Assembly: GCA_039621445.1 (NCBI GenBank)
Contig: CP154954.1
Location: 54,099,775-54,163,774 of the forward strand
Length of the DNA stretch: 64,000 nt
Direction: 5' to 3'
DNA from: Euglena gracilis
Taxonomy: Eukaryota; Euglenida; Euglenophyceae; Euglenales
The position numbers and the translations under genes are program-made. Each line of letters begins with the position of its first letter. Position 1 is the stretch's first letter. Positions 35,884 through 47,912 of this stretch are shown here, piece by piece. Below the pieces are notes generated by a model. It was not told where the DNA came from, did not search any database, and was given only the letters and a program-made list of their open reading frames with translations.

Positions 35884-36271
35884 CAGGGTTCGATATAAGG
35901 ACAGGTGGGGGGGGTGGTCCGGACCCCCCTGCGGGGCAGGAGGGGGGGGGGAGTGGTGGGGGACCCCCCCCCACCTAAACAGGTGCGCGGTCAGGGTGGC
36001 CGAAAATTTTTGACCCCCCAAAACGACCAAAAATGCCATTTTGGGCACTTTTGGGGCAAAAATGTGCCAAAAATGCAAAAAATTTTCGGCGCAAAGCGCC
36101 GTAAGAAAAAATTGACCCTTTTTGTGGGGGTACCGGGAACCCCACCCCCCCGATGGTCGGGCCAGACCCCCCTGGCAGGTGGGGGGGGGGTCTGGACCCC
36201 CCCTGCGGGCCAGGAGGGGGGGGGACACCCCCCCACCTAAACCATGTACGCCCTCCTTATATCAAACCCTG
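35884..36271. mobile_element. hAT-like non-autonomous TIR element
   Basis: A 388-bp element begins CAGGGTTCGATATAAGGA and ends with the inverse (TCCTTATATCAAACCCTG). A perfect 8-bp target duplication CTCGTCCC is at 35876-35883 and 36272-36279. An internal CGGCGCAAAGCGCCG hairpin lies near 36090 between G/C tracts. The 8-bp duplication and CAGGG ends are hAT traits. Confidence 0.85.
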
Positions 36272-36596
36272 CTCGTCCCCCCTTTAAAAAAAACAGTTTC
36301 AAATGTGGGGTTTTTGAGGGTTTTTTGGGGGGGTACTCAAAATTATGGATTCTTTTTGCCTGTTTTCGGGTGGCAACCTGGCAACCCCTGGCCAAACTGT
36401 CTATTTCCACCATTTTACTCCACCTCCACTTTTTCCACGTTTTTCTCTTCACATTTTCACTTGACCTCATGGAGGAGGGTCTGTAGCCTGGCTGGGAGCA
36501 ACTACTGGCTGAAAAAAGTGCCGGCTGGACCATCCAGAAGGGAGGGTGCCCAGACAATGACAACGACGATGCTGACAGACAGGGCAGATCCCTTTA

Positions 36597-36748
36597 TATA
36601 CATACATACATGCATACATACATACATACATACATACATACATACATACATACATACATACATACATACATACATACATACATACATACATACATACATA
36701 CATACATACATACATACATACATGCATGCATGCATGCATACATACATA
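36597..36748. repeat. (ACAT)n microsatellite
   Basis: About 38 units of the tetranucleotide, with GCAT variants at 36610 and 36720-36738. Met/Tyr/Cys/Val repeat ORFs on both strands are artefacts of it. Confidence 0.95.
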
Positions 36749-36797
36749 TATCACCACACTAAAAGAAAAACAAAAAATAAACTGGATAACAACTGGA

Positions 36798-37125
36798 CAG
36801 GGTTTTTTTAAGACCGGGGGGGAGGGGTCCCCCCCACCCACCCACCCCCTGGGGGGGTCCCAGGCAAGAAGCGTAAGGTCCCAGGCAAGACAAGAACAAC
36901 AGACAAGAAGCGTAACTAAGGGGGTCCCAGGGGACCCACAAAAATGGCCGAAAAATCGCGAAAAATGCTAAAAATAGCACTTTTCAAAATTTTCGGCGCC
37001 AAAGGCGCTGAAAAATATATCCCACCCCTCTCCGGGGGGACCCCCCAGGGACCCCCAGGGGGGGGGGGCTCGGCCAGACCCACCCACCCTGCCCCCCCCC
37101 GGGTCCACGACTGAAAAAACCTGTG
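36798..37125. mobile_element. hAT-like non-autonomous TIR element
   Basis: A 328-bp element begins CAGGGTTTTTTTAAGACC, with an approximate inverse at the right end (CTGAAAAAACCTGTG). A perfect 8-bp target duplication CAACTGGA is at 36790-36797 and 37126-37133. It has the same internal plan as 40204-40492 (GGGGACCCACAAAAATGGCCG, then a CGGCGCC hairpin). Confidence 0.8.
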
Positions 37126-37133
37126 CAACTGGA

Positions 37134-39887
37134 AAAACTGTTTTCACAAATTTTCAACTGCACAAACAACATGAAGGTTTTGATGAACAACATGAAGGGA
37201 ATAACATGAAAAGTTTTGATATTTCAAAAATGCGGAGGAAATCCCCAACCTAAACCCTCCCTTCCATTTAAATGCGCAGTGCCCAACGGTGCGCAGGCCC
37301 AAATAAGCGTCCCACCGAGGGCCCGAAAATGAATCCAAAAAGTGCGCACCCCCAAAAAGGCCAATTTTCTCTGAGCCGCTCTTGGGTAGTGTCCAAATAA
37401 ATGTCACACCCCATAAAGGTCCGAAATTACGGTCCAATAATGTGCGAACCCTGTGCACTTGAACGAGGGGGTTTCCAAATTGCGGTTGGGGAGTTGCACT
37501 GTTTGCAGACTCTGCACATCGCACCACGCCCGACAAGGGAGGGACGCTGGAACCCATGACACGTGAGAGCCTATGCCAGGGTGCCGGCGGATGCCAAAAA
37601 AGGCGCCAAAAATGACGTCTTCACGGCTGGCACATGGGTATCGTCCACACAAGCCAGGGAAAGCGAGAAAAGACCCAAAGATTGCAGCACAGAACAGTCT
37701 GGGAAAAAGGACGCTGGCTGACCAGGGTGGGGTTTTTGAGTTGAAACGGGTGGGACCTGGGGTCGAACCGGACCAGGGAAGACTGGACCTGTAAACTTCT
37801 GCTTCATAGGGAGCCGAATGAAACAAACTTTGGGTAAAAACAGGTTGAAAATGGATTGATCAGGTCCCTTTTTTTGGTCTGATAAATTGATACTTGATTT
37901 GCTTGCTGGTTTTTGGGCTTCCTGTGAGCAAACCCTTTTGGGCGGCTCAAAAGGAACCAAAAATCCATTGATTGGGGGGGCCCGGCTTAAGCGATGCCTT
38001 CCAGGATTTTTCTTACCGACCGGGGGGGGTGGGTGCTATAGGGTGCCTGGCACCCCCCCCCCCACCGTAGGATAGGCTGCCCCCCACCCACCCACCTGGG
38101 AGGCAGGCCTCATATGGGGAAAACGGAGCCGAATCCCCATCCCACACATCACCCATAGGGTTTCCCTTTCTGCTGTGGTTGTTCCTCAATTTGCAAACAA
38201 ACGACATGTGTCGGAATTGTTCCATGTGCCAGCCAAATCAGCGGTCCAGGGGAGCCATTCAACCAAAGCGCAGCGACGTCGCTGACCAGAGAGCGAGGGG
38301 GAGGCACTCTTGCAACAGAAACGACCCCAATCTACCCAGCGTGTGCCGGGGTGTGCTCACCAACACGAAATTTGGACGGCCAACGCCAAATCTGAGCGAC
38401 CCCCGGGAAAATTTGGATTTCTTAAAATCGGTTACAACTGGCATATTGCTTTCCACAAACGTGCCAGAGCTGCCTTCCCCTGAGCGCCCTAGGGCACAGG
38501 CGTTTCACAGTCCTGTGTGCATTTCTTTGCTCTGGTCAACAGAGACGGACAATCATCCTTGGCTGAGTGACGCCTCCGCTTATGTTTGGTGTCGAAGATC
38601 GGCAAACAAAAACTTCCTTCTCATTGGGGGGGCGTCAGCCCTCTCCCCCACGCTTTCAGTTCGTTGAGAAAGGTGGCAGCACTGGCCACCCACTTGCAGT
38701 CAGACAACTGGAAAAGCGAAAAGCAACTTCCAGCAGAGGGAAAAAAGTGCACTTCTGGGGCAGAGGATCTCTTCTCATGAAGAAGCCTTGGGAAGCACCA
38801 CTTTGACCCCGTGCCCCAATGATTTGGGTCTTTGCGGAGAGAACTTTCGGCCCATCCCGGTAGCCCCAAACATCAGGGGGTAGGGACACATTTCGAAAAA
38901 ATGCAACTCAAAGCAACAACAGCAACAACAATGACAACGACAACAACAACAAACACAGAATTTGCAGGAATCCCAAAACATCATACACAAAATTTGGGAA
39001 CATATTGATTCCATAAACTGATAAATGAATTGCTGACAAAAATGCTGCCATTTTTGTGGTAAAGAACAAAATATTGAACAAAAGTTTGGTTCCTCGAATA
39101 AATCCAAATTGCGAAAATTTGGATTGAAAATCATTTGACAGTAGGAAAATCACTTGACAGTAAAGAAAATCATCAAAAGGAAAATCATTTGACAGTAAGG
39201 GAAATCGCTGGGAAAAAAACGTGCAAAAATACACAAAAACTGCGTGCCCCCCCCCCCTAGACACCCCCAAAGCACATTCTGGCTGGGAGCTTCTGGCTGG
39301 AAAAAGGTGCCAGTTGGATGGACCCCCCTGGGGGGGTTTCAGATACCCCCTGTTCCGTGGATAGCGGAGGCAGAGGAGGACAAGAGGTGGAGTGGGAAGA
39401 CCACCAATCCCTTTAATTTTGCTTCTGACGGGCTGCAGGTTCGGCTTCCGTGAAATCCGCGTCCTTGATGTCGGGTTGCTTGGTCCGCCTTACAGACCCA
39501 GGCACACGCCAGGCAGGGATTCCCCAGAGAGACAAGAGATGAGGGGAGGCCAGGCAAAGGGAAAAGAACAGCATGTGCTTCCGGTTGGCGACCGGTTTGA
39601 TGAGAGATCCCCCCCTTTCCCCATGGCTTCCCCGAACTGTTCAAAAACAAACCCGTTGACTTCCCTCGTCAGGGAGAGAGGGGGTGATACGGTGATGTGG
39701 ATGCACCATCCCCCAAAACTTATCCGGACGTGGTGGAGAAAATTCTCCGCGATGAAGCACAAGGAGCTTCCTCATACCCGTTAGTCTGAATGCGGATTGG
39801 TTTCACCAATTATCTTATGTGTGTTTTCATTGGCGGGATTCACCCGCTGATGTACCACTTTTTGAGGATTTTTGTGGCACATTATTA
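37134..39887. other. Intergenic region, no gene identified
   Basis: There are 2.75 kb downstream of the HSP90 gene. Open frames (for example 38179-38667 plus) show no recognisable domain or splice-supported structure. A G/C-tract repeat with GGTGCCTGGCACC lies at about 37970-38100. Bases 38905-38955 are a CAA-rich stretch. Confidence 0.5.
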
Positions 39888-40431
39888 CTATCTGGAAAAG
39901 AAGTCATTTTCCGCGTTTGGTGGGCCCAGGCCGAGGTCAAAGTCGGGGGCCTCCGGCTGGGGGACGGTCGGCGGGGGCAGGTCGGGGCGGGTGACCTTCC
40001 GCATGCTCTCGTCCAGCAGCCGGTCCACCTGCTCACGCTCGGACCCGTCCAGCTCGTCCAGCCCCTTCCCCAGGATCTTGCGGGCCTGCTCCTGTGCCGA
40101 CTCCCACGCCGCGTCCATCGCCTCCGCCTCCAAGTCCTCCTTCTCCTCCTCCACCACCTCTGCAGGGCAGGAGGGGTTGATGGAAGAAGAGTCGCGCAGT
40201 AATCAGGGGTTTTTTTTAAGACCGGGGGGAGGGGGGGGTCCCCCCACCCACCCCCTTGGGGGGGGGGCCCCCGAGGGGGGGGGAGGGGGTCCCGGGGGAC
40301 CCACAAAAAATGGCCGAAAAATCGCGAAAAGTGCTAAAAATAGAATTTTTTCGGCGCCTGCGGCGCCGAAAAGTATATCCCACCCCCCTCCGGGGAGGAC
40401 CCCCCCAGGGGGGGGGGAGGGGGTCCGGCGG

Positions 40432-40467
<36 letters not shown>

Positions 40468-40594
40468 GGGTCCAAACTTAAAAAAATCCCTGGCAGTAAT
40501 CCAGTGTCGTCAGCGGAAATATGCAATTGTACCACATAAACACAGACAAAAACAACACACACACAAACACAAACATGCACAACACACACGCACG

Positions 40595-40637
<43 letters not shown>

Positions 40638-43600
40638 GCGCGCAAATCCATCAATGTGTTCCCGCACCTGCCACCACATCTTCGTCGTCTGTCCCAATGA
40701 TGACGTCGCTGAGGGAGTCATTCAGCAGGGTGTTCAGCCGCGTCAGCATCATCCGGGGGTCTTCCAGCAGCCCCGAGGCGATCAGTGCGTTGTCATAGAC
40801 CTGCAGATTCAAATGGTGGCAAACAAGGATGGTGCCACCGGGGTATGCCCAAATGGACGATGGCATCCAACCAAACAAACGGCCAAATGATGACGAAACA
40901 AGGATGGTGAGCCCTCGCCAGCAAAGCACACACGACCCAGCATCCCAACACCTGCTCTGCCATCAACCTGGCCCGCGACGCGGCCGTAGGGTCGTCGGAA
41001 CGGGTGAGCCAATACAGCCGCTTGATGATGGGATGCTTCGGGTTGTACTCCAATTCTTGCTTGCCGAGAGGCCCATCCAGGCTGTACACACAAACCAGGC
41101 AGGTGGACAAGTGCAGGGAAAGGACCAGGCACTTCTGAGCAATCCATGGGGGGAGGGGGCTCAGGGGCCAAATTGAACAATTGGACGATTCCCTGGCATG
41201 GACTGGATGGAGGTCAATTTCCCAAAGAAAAAGAGGCCGAAGAAATTGTGAAAAGGGATTGCAAGCTGCAACACCCGCCGCAGATCCATCCACACAATTT
41301 TTTTTACCGACCCCCAGGGGGGGGGGGAGCGGGGGGGGTCACTCCACTTTTCAAAAAACCAGTCAGCCACTTTTTTTCTTCTTCGAGAAACCAGTCAGTC
41401 ACCACCCTGGGGGGGGGGGGTCGGCCACTCTGGAATCCAAAAAAAAATGGACAAAAATATGCAAAAAAGGCCAAAAACCCCGGGAGGGGCCCGGACCAAA
41501 AACCAGCCAGTCACTCTAAAAAAACCAGTCACCCACCCCTGGGGGGGGGGGCAGTGACTAAGTGATTGTATGGATCCATCTCAACCAGACATTCTTAAGG
41601 CACCTTTAAAAACCTTTTAAAAAAAAACTCTTCAAAAGTGTTCATTGGCCAAAATGCCTTCAAAAGGATTCTGGCAGAATTTTCGCCGATCAAACAAAAA
41701 ATAAAAATCGTAAAATCTCGTCAAAAGCAAACCAAAGTTTTTTTGGTATCCTTGAAATTGTCATGAAATTGAAAATTGTCTATCTTCCCAGACTCTCAAA
41801 AATCCAAAAACCCACAGAATGGAAAGGAAGGGTTTTTAGGACTGATTTTCCTTTTTGATCCCGCTCGATACCTGGACTGCAGTCCAGCCCTTGGACTGCC
41901 CTTGGAAACGCATATTTTGTAAAAACCTTAAAGATAAAAATGCCTTAAAAACCATAAATTTTGAAAAAATAACATAAAAAATGAAAATAATATAACAATC
42001 ACTGATTTCAACCATTTTTGCAAACAAGGTATTGGAAAATGACGGAGAAACTTCTCCACAGCAGCAGAAAAAAAAATAAGACAGCTTCTCTCACCTGGGG
42101 GAGGGTGTCAAAGAAGCCCTCACTAAAGTTTTCATTTCTTTTCCCTCTCCCCTTTACCAAAGCACATATTTAAAATGCAATGCCAAAGATATGGTGTGTC
42201 TTGGGCAAAACCGGGGGGTCAGAGGAGTCGGAACTTCCATCCTCTCATTCACCCAGAAGACCCACCAACAAACAACCCAGCGTAAACATCACCCAACATC
42301 CCATCCTCTACTGACTGCCTTTCCAAGGCTCCACCCATCACCTTGAAGAAATCAAACAACTTGAATGCAAAAATTGCTGGGACAGAAAGCAAAAGCTGAC
42401 TCACCTTGATCTCAGTAGCACCGATAGGGGGAAAATTTTTGGAGAAGCATTGTATTTATCACCGAAAGAAGATGAGACCGCCCCAAACCAGCCTATCTCT
42501 GCATAGAATGACACCCTCTCAAAAAATGTGCCAACGACATCAAATGGCTCTGAAAACGGCAACACACCCCCTCTTGCCTTGCATGCTGGCAATCATCTTG
42601 AGCTGGCGATACTGGGCAGCCTGCTCATAGCCGCCAGAGATCACTGCCGGGCTGTCGACGAGGCGGGTCGACGGCTGGAGAGAGTGCGGGGAGAGGAGGG
42701 AGAGGAGGGTGTTGTTGCGATCGGGAATTTCTTGAGGTCCCCTGGGTCCAGCCTGGATGGGGAAAAAGTGCTGGCTGGACCCTCCCAGGGGTGAAACCAA
42801 AGCACGAATCCAGCTGGAGTGTACATTTTTAGTTTTTTAGGTGAAAAAGCTCTTCCCGGTTTATTATTTGGACACTTGAAGTCGGGGTCCGGGGGGATTT
42901 TATTATTTGGGGGGGTTTATTACTTGGGAAAAAATTTCGAAGTTAAAAATATGCCCAAAAACCCCTCCACACACAGGTGTCAATTTTTTGGCGTTTTTGA
43001 GAATTTTTGAAAAATTGGTGCTTTTTTGGCATATTTTCTGTACTAATTTCATCCATTTTTTGATTTTTTTTTGCAAGATTTTTGCTGCCTTTTTCCCTAT
43101 GCCTTCAGCTGCCAGGGGGGGGGGTTATTATTTGGGTGGCCGAAGTCGGTCCTCAGGGGGGGGGGGTTCATTATTTAGGGGGGGGGTTATTATTTGGGAG
43201 GGGGGTTTACTCAAAATGGAATTTTACCACCATTGGACCACCACTTTCAAAATTTCCCAGTCCAGCCCGGCTTTGCCGGGCTGCAAAAAGTTTGTTTTCA
43301 TTTGACCCCCTGGGGGTCTGCAGCCCGACTGGCAGCTGCTGGTTGGGAAAAAAATACTGGATGCTGGACTCCCTCAGGGGCAGGTCACCTCCAGATTAAG
43401 GAATTCCCTGGTTCCAATCAGGGTGCAAAGAACCTTAAAAAATCGTTAAAAACACCTAAACCCCCTTCCAAATTTCAAAATTTGGCCCCCGTTCGATCCC
43501 CGAATTGGCCGCCGGCCGAAGGTTTTTCCTTTAGACAAAGGGTACCCAATTCGCAGCCCCGCCCCCTCGGGTTTTCCAGAGACTGACCGAATAGTAGCCC

Positions 43601-46582
43601 CGGGGGTTCTAATTGGGGGGGGGATAGGCCATGTTTCAAGGACACCAGGGATCAATTTTGTCCCTGACGTGGGCCTGTTTTTGTGGAGGGGTTTCGAGGT
43701 TTTTCGCCATTTTCGGAAATTTCTTGGGCCGGCTTGGTCGGGGGGGGGGCTGTTGGATTTTTGGCAGGAAACACAAGGGGGGGGGGAGCTTCTATTTGGG
43801 GGGGTTGTTATTTTGGGGGGGTTTCCATTTGGGGGGGGGTTAAAAGTTTGGGCAAAATGCCTTAAAAACCTTAAAAAACCTTTAAAAACTTTGAAAAATA
43901 ATTTTGGGAAAATTTACAAAAATCGAGCCAAAAAAAAAAGAAGTGGCAAAATCTTGGCAAAAACAAGCCAACTCCAGGAAAAAAATGACTTCTGGCATCG
44001 CTGGAACATTATCAATCCAAAAAAAGGGGGGTTCGACTTCTTAATCTTGGACACTTGTTCAACACCAGCATCATCCTTGGGCTGGTGTTGGAAAATGACG
44101 CCTTAAAAATTTTGAAATGCCTGAAATACCTAAAAAAAAAAAACTTTTAAAACCCCTAAAAAACCTTAAAAAAACCTTAATAATATAATACCGGGGGGGG
44201 GGAATTGAAGCTAGATAAAATTAGACCCGACAAAATTGGAAGCCGAAAAAATTGGTGCCAAACCTGAAAACGGCCCGGAAAAAATTGGCAGATTTTGTAT
44301 GCAAGATGACTGGAAAAAAAGTGATTTTCAAAAATTTGAGGCAGGATTTTCAAAAAAGGCCCGGAAAAATTTGGCAGGATTTCTGTACGCCAATTTTTTC
44401 CCAATCAATTTTTTCGGCATCCAATTCCCCCCCCCCCGGTAATAAACATTTAGATGATACTCCTGGATCTGATGCCATTTTGGCATTCATGCCTTTTGCC
44501 AAGCAGCCAGAAGAGCAACCAGAACAAGCCATATTGATTGGGATTGGACTCTGTGGTCAGGCTGAATTTATCACGAGGTCAGTAATCAAATTGAGGAAAA
44601 CAGTCCTTTGGAGTTTTTTTTTTGGGACCTTCCTCCAAATCTTTAGATGAGAAATGGAAACACAGCCAGGTTTGGGTGTTTTGTAACATTTTTGCTGTCC
44701 AGCAAGGTGGCCAGCTGTTCCCAGCCACCTCATCCAAGTTCCTTGAGAGAGCAAAGCGTGAATTCGAAAAGCTGCACAATCACTTACTGTCCCAATAAAA
44801 AAAATACAAACCGTGATATATAAAAACTCGGCCCTCTCTGGTTTTTATTTTGTAAGTTTGTATTTTTTCCCTTTTTTTCCTTTCAGAAGCCCTGCCAGCC
44901 AACGGCTCTTTGATACTTTCTTGCTTGGCCGCCCGAGAAAGTGGCAGGGCTAGGATGGTCCTTCATTCCACATTTCGTCTCTTGTGGAAAACCCCTGTTG
45001 AAAACCACCGACTGTTGCCATGCCACTGTCCAATATCAGCATCCCCTGATGGAGACGCCAAAGTTCGAGGTATTTTTCAAAAAAAAAAAAAAAAAAAAAA
45101 AACAAAAAAAAAAACAAAAAAAACAAAACAATAAAAAACAAAACAACACAAAAAAAAAAAAAAAAAAAAAAACAACTTTCATCTGAGAATATCTGTGCAT
45201 CCGCTGAATGGAGAAGGCCAAAGATTCGAGGATATTTTTTCAAAGGCTCCCTGAAGGGCAAACACACATTTGGCAGCCGTGTGACATGTTTGCAATAGCA
45301 ACCATCAAGAGAAAAATCGATCGGTTCTGGGAGGATGAAAAAGAAATTCTTTGGGAAACTCTAACAACAACAGATGCTGTTCAGCAAGCGTGCTTTTTTT
45401 CCATGCCACTGATGAAGTAAAGAATGTATCATTTTTTTCAGCCGCGCTATTGACGAGTTAACACAAGAGGTTGTTTTGTTGTGTTGGGATGCCAGTTTTC
45501 TTGCGGCGGTCCTTTTCCATCAACCACCAAGAATTCCGACTGCTCTTTGGGATTCGGGTTGTTCGGTTCCAGCGTTGGTCAATCTTCGGGCACAGGAAGA
45601 GGCACGCATTAATGCATGCTGTGTGATGTTTCTGGCCCCGGAGGCAGCAGAATCTTCTGCTGCCGACGACGCTGACCTACTTCCTTTTCCACATCCCACC
45701 GTTCACTGAGACTCTTGGCCGCGATTTCATATGCTTCCCTGCATTTGCATTGCTTCCTGGAGGGTTGTCTGGTTTTTATCTAGTAAGTTTGTATTTTTTC
45801 AATTTTTATTTTTTCCGGTTTGTATTTTTTCTGGGGCAGTAAGGAACTTTTAGATAGTTGGTTTACATTTTTCCATTGGTCTGATTTTTCCGTCACAGGG
45901 CTCTATGCCTTTCATCCCCAGAATATGTATATCTCTGGGGTGTGATCCCTTGGTGTTGCAACTTGGTCGACGGACCCTCCCCGGGGCCAGCTCAAAGGCT
46001 GAAACATTTGGGGTGGCTGGGAAAGGCTGCTGGCTGAGCTCCTCCCTCCACAGGGGTCGCATTTTTTTTGCAGCCTTAAAAAACCTTAGAATACTGTCAG
46101 ATGCCCTTTATCTTTTTGGCAATAAAATGCATAAAATACTGAACTAGTAGAATTTTCTCCAACCGAGCAAAAATGAAAAACTGCAAAACCTTGGCAAAAA
46201 CAGGCCAAACTCCGGAGGGAAAATGTATTTGGCATTGCTGAAACGTTGTCTATCAAACTAAAACTCAAAAAAAGAGTTTTTGGCTTTTTTGTATTCTGGA
46301 TCACATACAAAATCAAAAACGTTGGTTCGATGCCCGGATAGCCCTTGGACAGCCCTAGATAATAATACTTTAAAAAGTCTTTAAAAAGACGTGAAAATTG
46401 GGAAAAAAATTTGCGTTGAAAATAATGCCGATAAGGACAATGAGGGGTCCCCTGGCTGGGAACTGGAACTGGGCCCAACTGGGTACCAGAGAATCGAAAC
46501 TGCAAAGAATACCCTAAAAATGGCAATTAGTCAAAAGATCGATTTTTGATGCACAATCTCCAACCCATTTTGCTCATATATC

Positions 46583-46614
<32 letters not shown>

Positions 46615-47425
46615 ATATATATATATATGTATGTATGTATGAATGTATGTATGTATATATGTATTTATATATATATATATATATATATATGCATACACAC
46701 ATATGACCGTTTTTTGCATCCCCAAATGCAAAAAGAATTTGTCACCATCCAGCCACCCGAACGGCTTGACATTAATTAGAGATTTTCATGGGGGTTTGAG
46801 GCTGGAAGAGGTTGCTAGTCGGAAAAAACATTGCTGGTTGGCTGGACCCCTCAGGGGGGGATGGGGCAGGCGTTTTTTTTTTAAGGACCCCCATGGGGGA
46901 AAGGGTCCCCCCACCCCCTCTTGGGGGGGACCCCCCAAATTGGGGCTTCTCAAAGCATTTCCCCAAAAATTTTTGGCACTTCTCGGCGAAACCCAAATTG
47001 CTGGGCTACTGGCCCCCCTGTGGGTCTTCTGAGTTAAAAGAAGCCTGGGATGGGGTTCTCCTCGGCTTATGCGACACCCTCATTGCACCAGGGTTTGATA
47101 AAATGGGGGTGGTCAGGTTTGGGGTTGAGTGGGCAATGCCAGGATGGGTAAGCTCCGGAATCAGCCAAAAGGAACAAAAACCCCAGGTGATGCTGTGTGA
47201 TGCTTTTGCATTCCAGGAAATGAGGCTTTGTTTCTCGGACCTCACCGCTGTCCATGTCCTAGGCTCTGCAATACGCATCCGATACACATCCAACATTGAG
47301 CCATTCCCGGACGCCACCTTTGCCGCTGAAATGGTGTCCGCCAGGGCCTTCTTCAAAAACTGTTCGAAGCGCTTGCATTGCCAGGACGACAACGCTTCCT
47401 CGGTGACATCCTTTTCGCCTTCGTC
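39888..47425 (-). CDS. HSP90-family chaperone, last five exons (TRAP1/HtpG-like C terminus)
   Basis: Exons in reading order on the minus strand are 47425-47318, 42674-42568, 41081-40952, 40800-40668 and 40159-39888 (stop). All introns are GT-AG and phases join: K|P phase 0, G split phase 2, Q|V phase 0, E split phase 1. The end of the middle domain reads [20 protein letters not shown]; the dimerisation domain has [25 protein letters not shown] and [17 protein letters not shown], all classic HSP90 motifs. After [10 protein letters not shown] the protein has an unusual tail of about 100 residues, acidic then Pro-rich, ending [11 protein letters not shown]90 proteins are ATP-driven dimeric chaperones; the N-terminal ATPase exons are not found here and should lie upstream, beyond or within the tandem array. 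Organelle targeting cannot be judged. Donors start GTGTGT, GTGTTG, GTGCGG and GTGGCG. Confidence 0.85.
40204..40492. mobile_element. hAT-like non-autonomous TIR element in the last HSP90 intron
   Basis: A 289-bp element begins CAGGGGTTTTTTTTAAG and ends CTTAAAAAAATCCCTG. A perfect 8-bp target duplication GCAGTAAT is at 40196-40203 and 40493-40500. The inside is G/C tracts around a TCGGCGCCTGCGGCGCCGA hairpin. It lies in the intron between the last two HSP90 exons. Confidence 0.88.
40555..40643. repeat. (AC)n microsatellite
   Basis: A CA-dinucleotide run with AAAC and GCAC interruptions, ending in CGCGCG. It lies in the same HSP90 intron as the element at 40204. Confidence 0.9.
41291..41572. 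mobile_element. hAT-like non-autonomous TIR element in an HSP90 intron
   Basis: A 282-bp element begins CACACAATTTTTTTTACCG and ends with an approximate inverse, AGTGATTGTATG. A perfect 8-bp target duplication GATCCATC is at 41283-41290 and 41573-41580. G/C tracts and CCAGTCAC-type motifs recur inside. It is related to 28207-28518. Confidence 0.78.
42866..43207. repeat. TTATTTGGGG-type G-tract repeat in an HSP90 intron
   Basis: Blocks of TTATTATTTGGGGGG occur at both ends and in the middle, around an AT-rich core. The same motif family occurs at 34053-34446, near 43790-43850, and inverted at 47913. No target duplication was found. Confidence 0.4.
45076..45173 (+). repeat. A-rich low-complexity run
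   Basis: About 98 bases of A broken only by single C or T bases. The same GAGGATATTTTTTC-type sequence flanks it at 45066 and 45225, suggesting a local duplication around it. Confidence 0.85.
45208..45420 (+). pseudogene. Scrap of a pogo/Tigger-like DDE transposase
   Basis: The frame encodes [20 protein letters not shown] followed by [10 protein letters not shown]. This matches the LP...T...LQPCD...I...K...R signature around the second catalytic Asp of CENP-B/Tigger-type DDE transposases. Nothing convincing extends it on either side, so it is a remnant. Confidence 0.4.
46577..46690. repeat. (AT)n/(GTAT)n microsatellite
   Basis: AT runs separated by GTATGTATGTATG stretches. Tyr/Ile repeat ORFs here are artefacts. 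Confidence 0.95.
46867..47047. mobile_element. Short hAT-like TIR element in an HSP90 intron
   Basis: A 181-bp element begins CAGGCGTTTTTTTTTTAAGG and ends with an approximate inverse, TTAAAAGAAGCCTG. A perfect 8-bp target duplication GGATGGGG is at 46859-46866 and 47048-47055. It lies about 270 bases downstream (minus strand) of the exon at 47318-47425. Confidence 0.82.
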
Positions 47426-47912
47426 CTGAGATGCAACGAGAACATCTATTGCCAAAACAGAAAACATGTGAAATGTGAGTGTCATGCGAATAGGGATTGT
47501 ATTGCAAAAATCATCATTTCAGACAATTTTAAGATTTTAGGGCAGTTGCAGAACAGAATGTCGACTGTGAGAACCACCTGGGTTTGACGAAAAGAGGGAC
47601 AACCTCCCCTCCCCTGAAAAGCCATAACGATGACTGCTTTTCTGGTCTGAGATGAAAATTTGGCCCCCTGCTCCGCAAATTGGACAAATGCAGGCAGTTT
47701 TCGACAAATAATTCAAAAATGCTAAAAAAAACTTTCGGTGCAAAGCGCAAGAAGGAGAAAAATTCCTTTTTATGGCGCGGTGACAGTTAACCTTGATAAG
47801 CACAACCATTTCAAAAAACCAGACCTGCTGGTTATGTCAGCTCCCCAGGAGAAGCAAAAACACCACCAGAGGCATCTCATCATCTCAAAGAACACACATA
47901 TGGAAAAAAGAA
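47426..47912. other. HSP90 intron, no further exon found
   Basis: I looked on the minus strand for the preceding HSP90 exon and found no matching peptide. A TTTCGGTGCAAAGCGCAAG motif near 47735 resembles the hairpin core of the small elements. Confidence 0.4.

Larger units (their letters stand above)
43208..46566. other. Large HSP90 intron, mostly unassigned
   Basis: AT-rich, with G-tract blocks at 43740-43845 and scattered CCTTAAAAA motifs. It holds a DDE-transposase scrap and an A-rich run, listed separately. No other gene structure is seen. Confidence 0.5.

Noticed and set aside
36502-36841. Met-Tyr-Val-Cys repeat ORFs
   Set aside because: Direct translation of the ACAT microsatellite.
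38179-38889. Candidate host gene downstream of HSP90
   Set aside because: Open frames of up to 162 codons on both strands, but no domain, no consistent splice sites and no repeat homology; not enough to call.
43485-46345. tRNA genes at GTTCGATCCC-like motifs (about 43492 and 46322)
   Set aside because: Only the T-arm-like motif is present; no matching acceptor, D or anticodon stems could be drawn around it.
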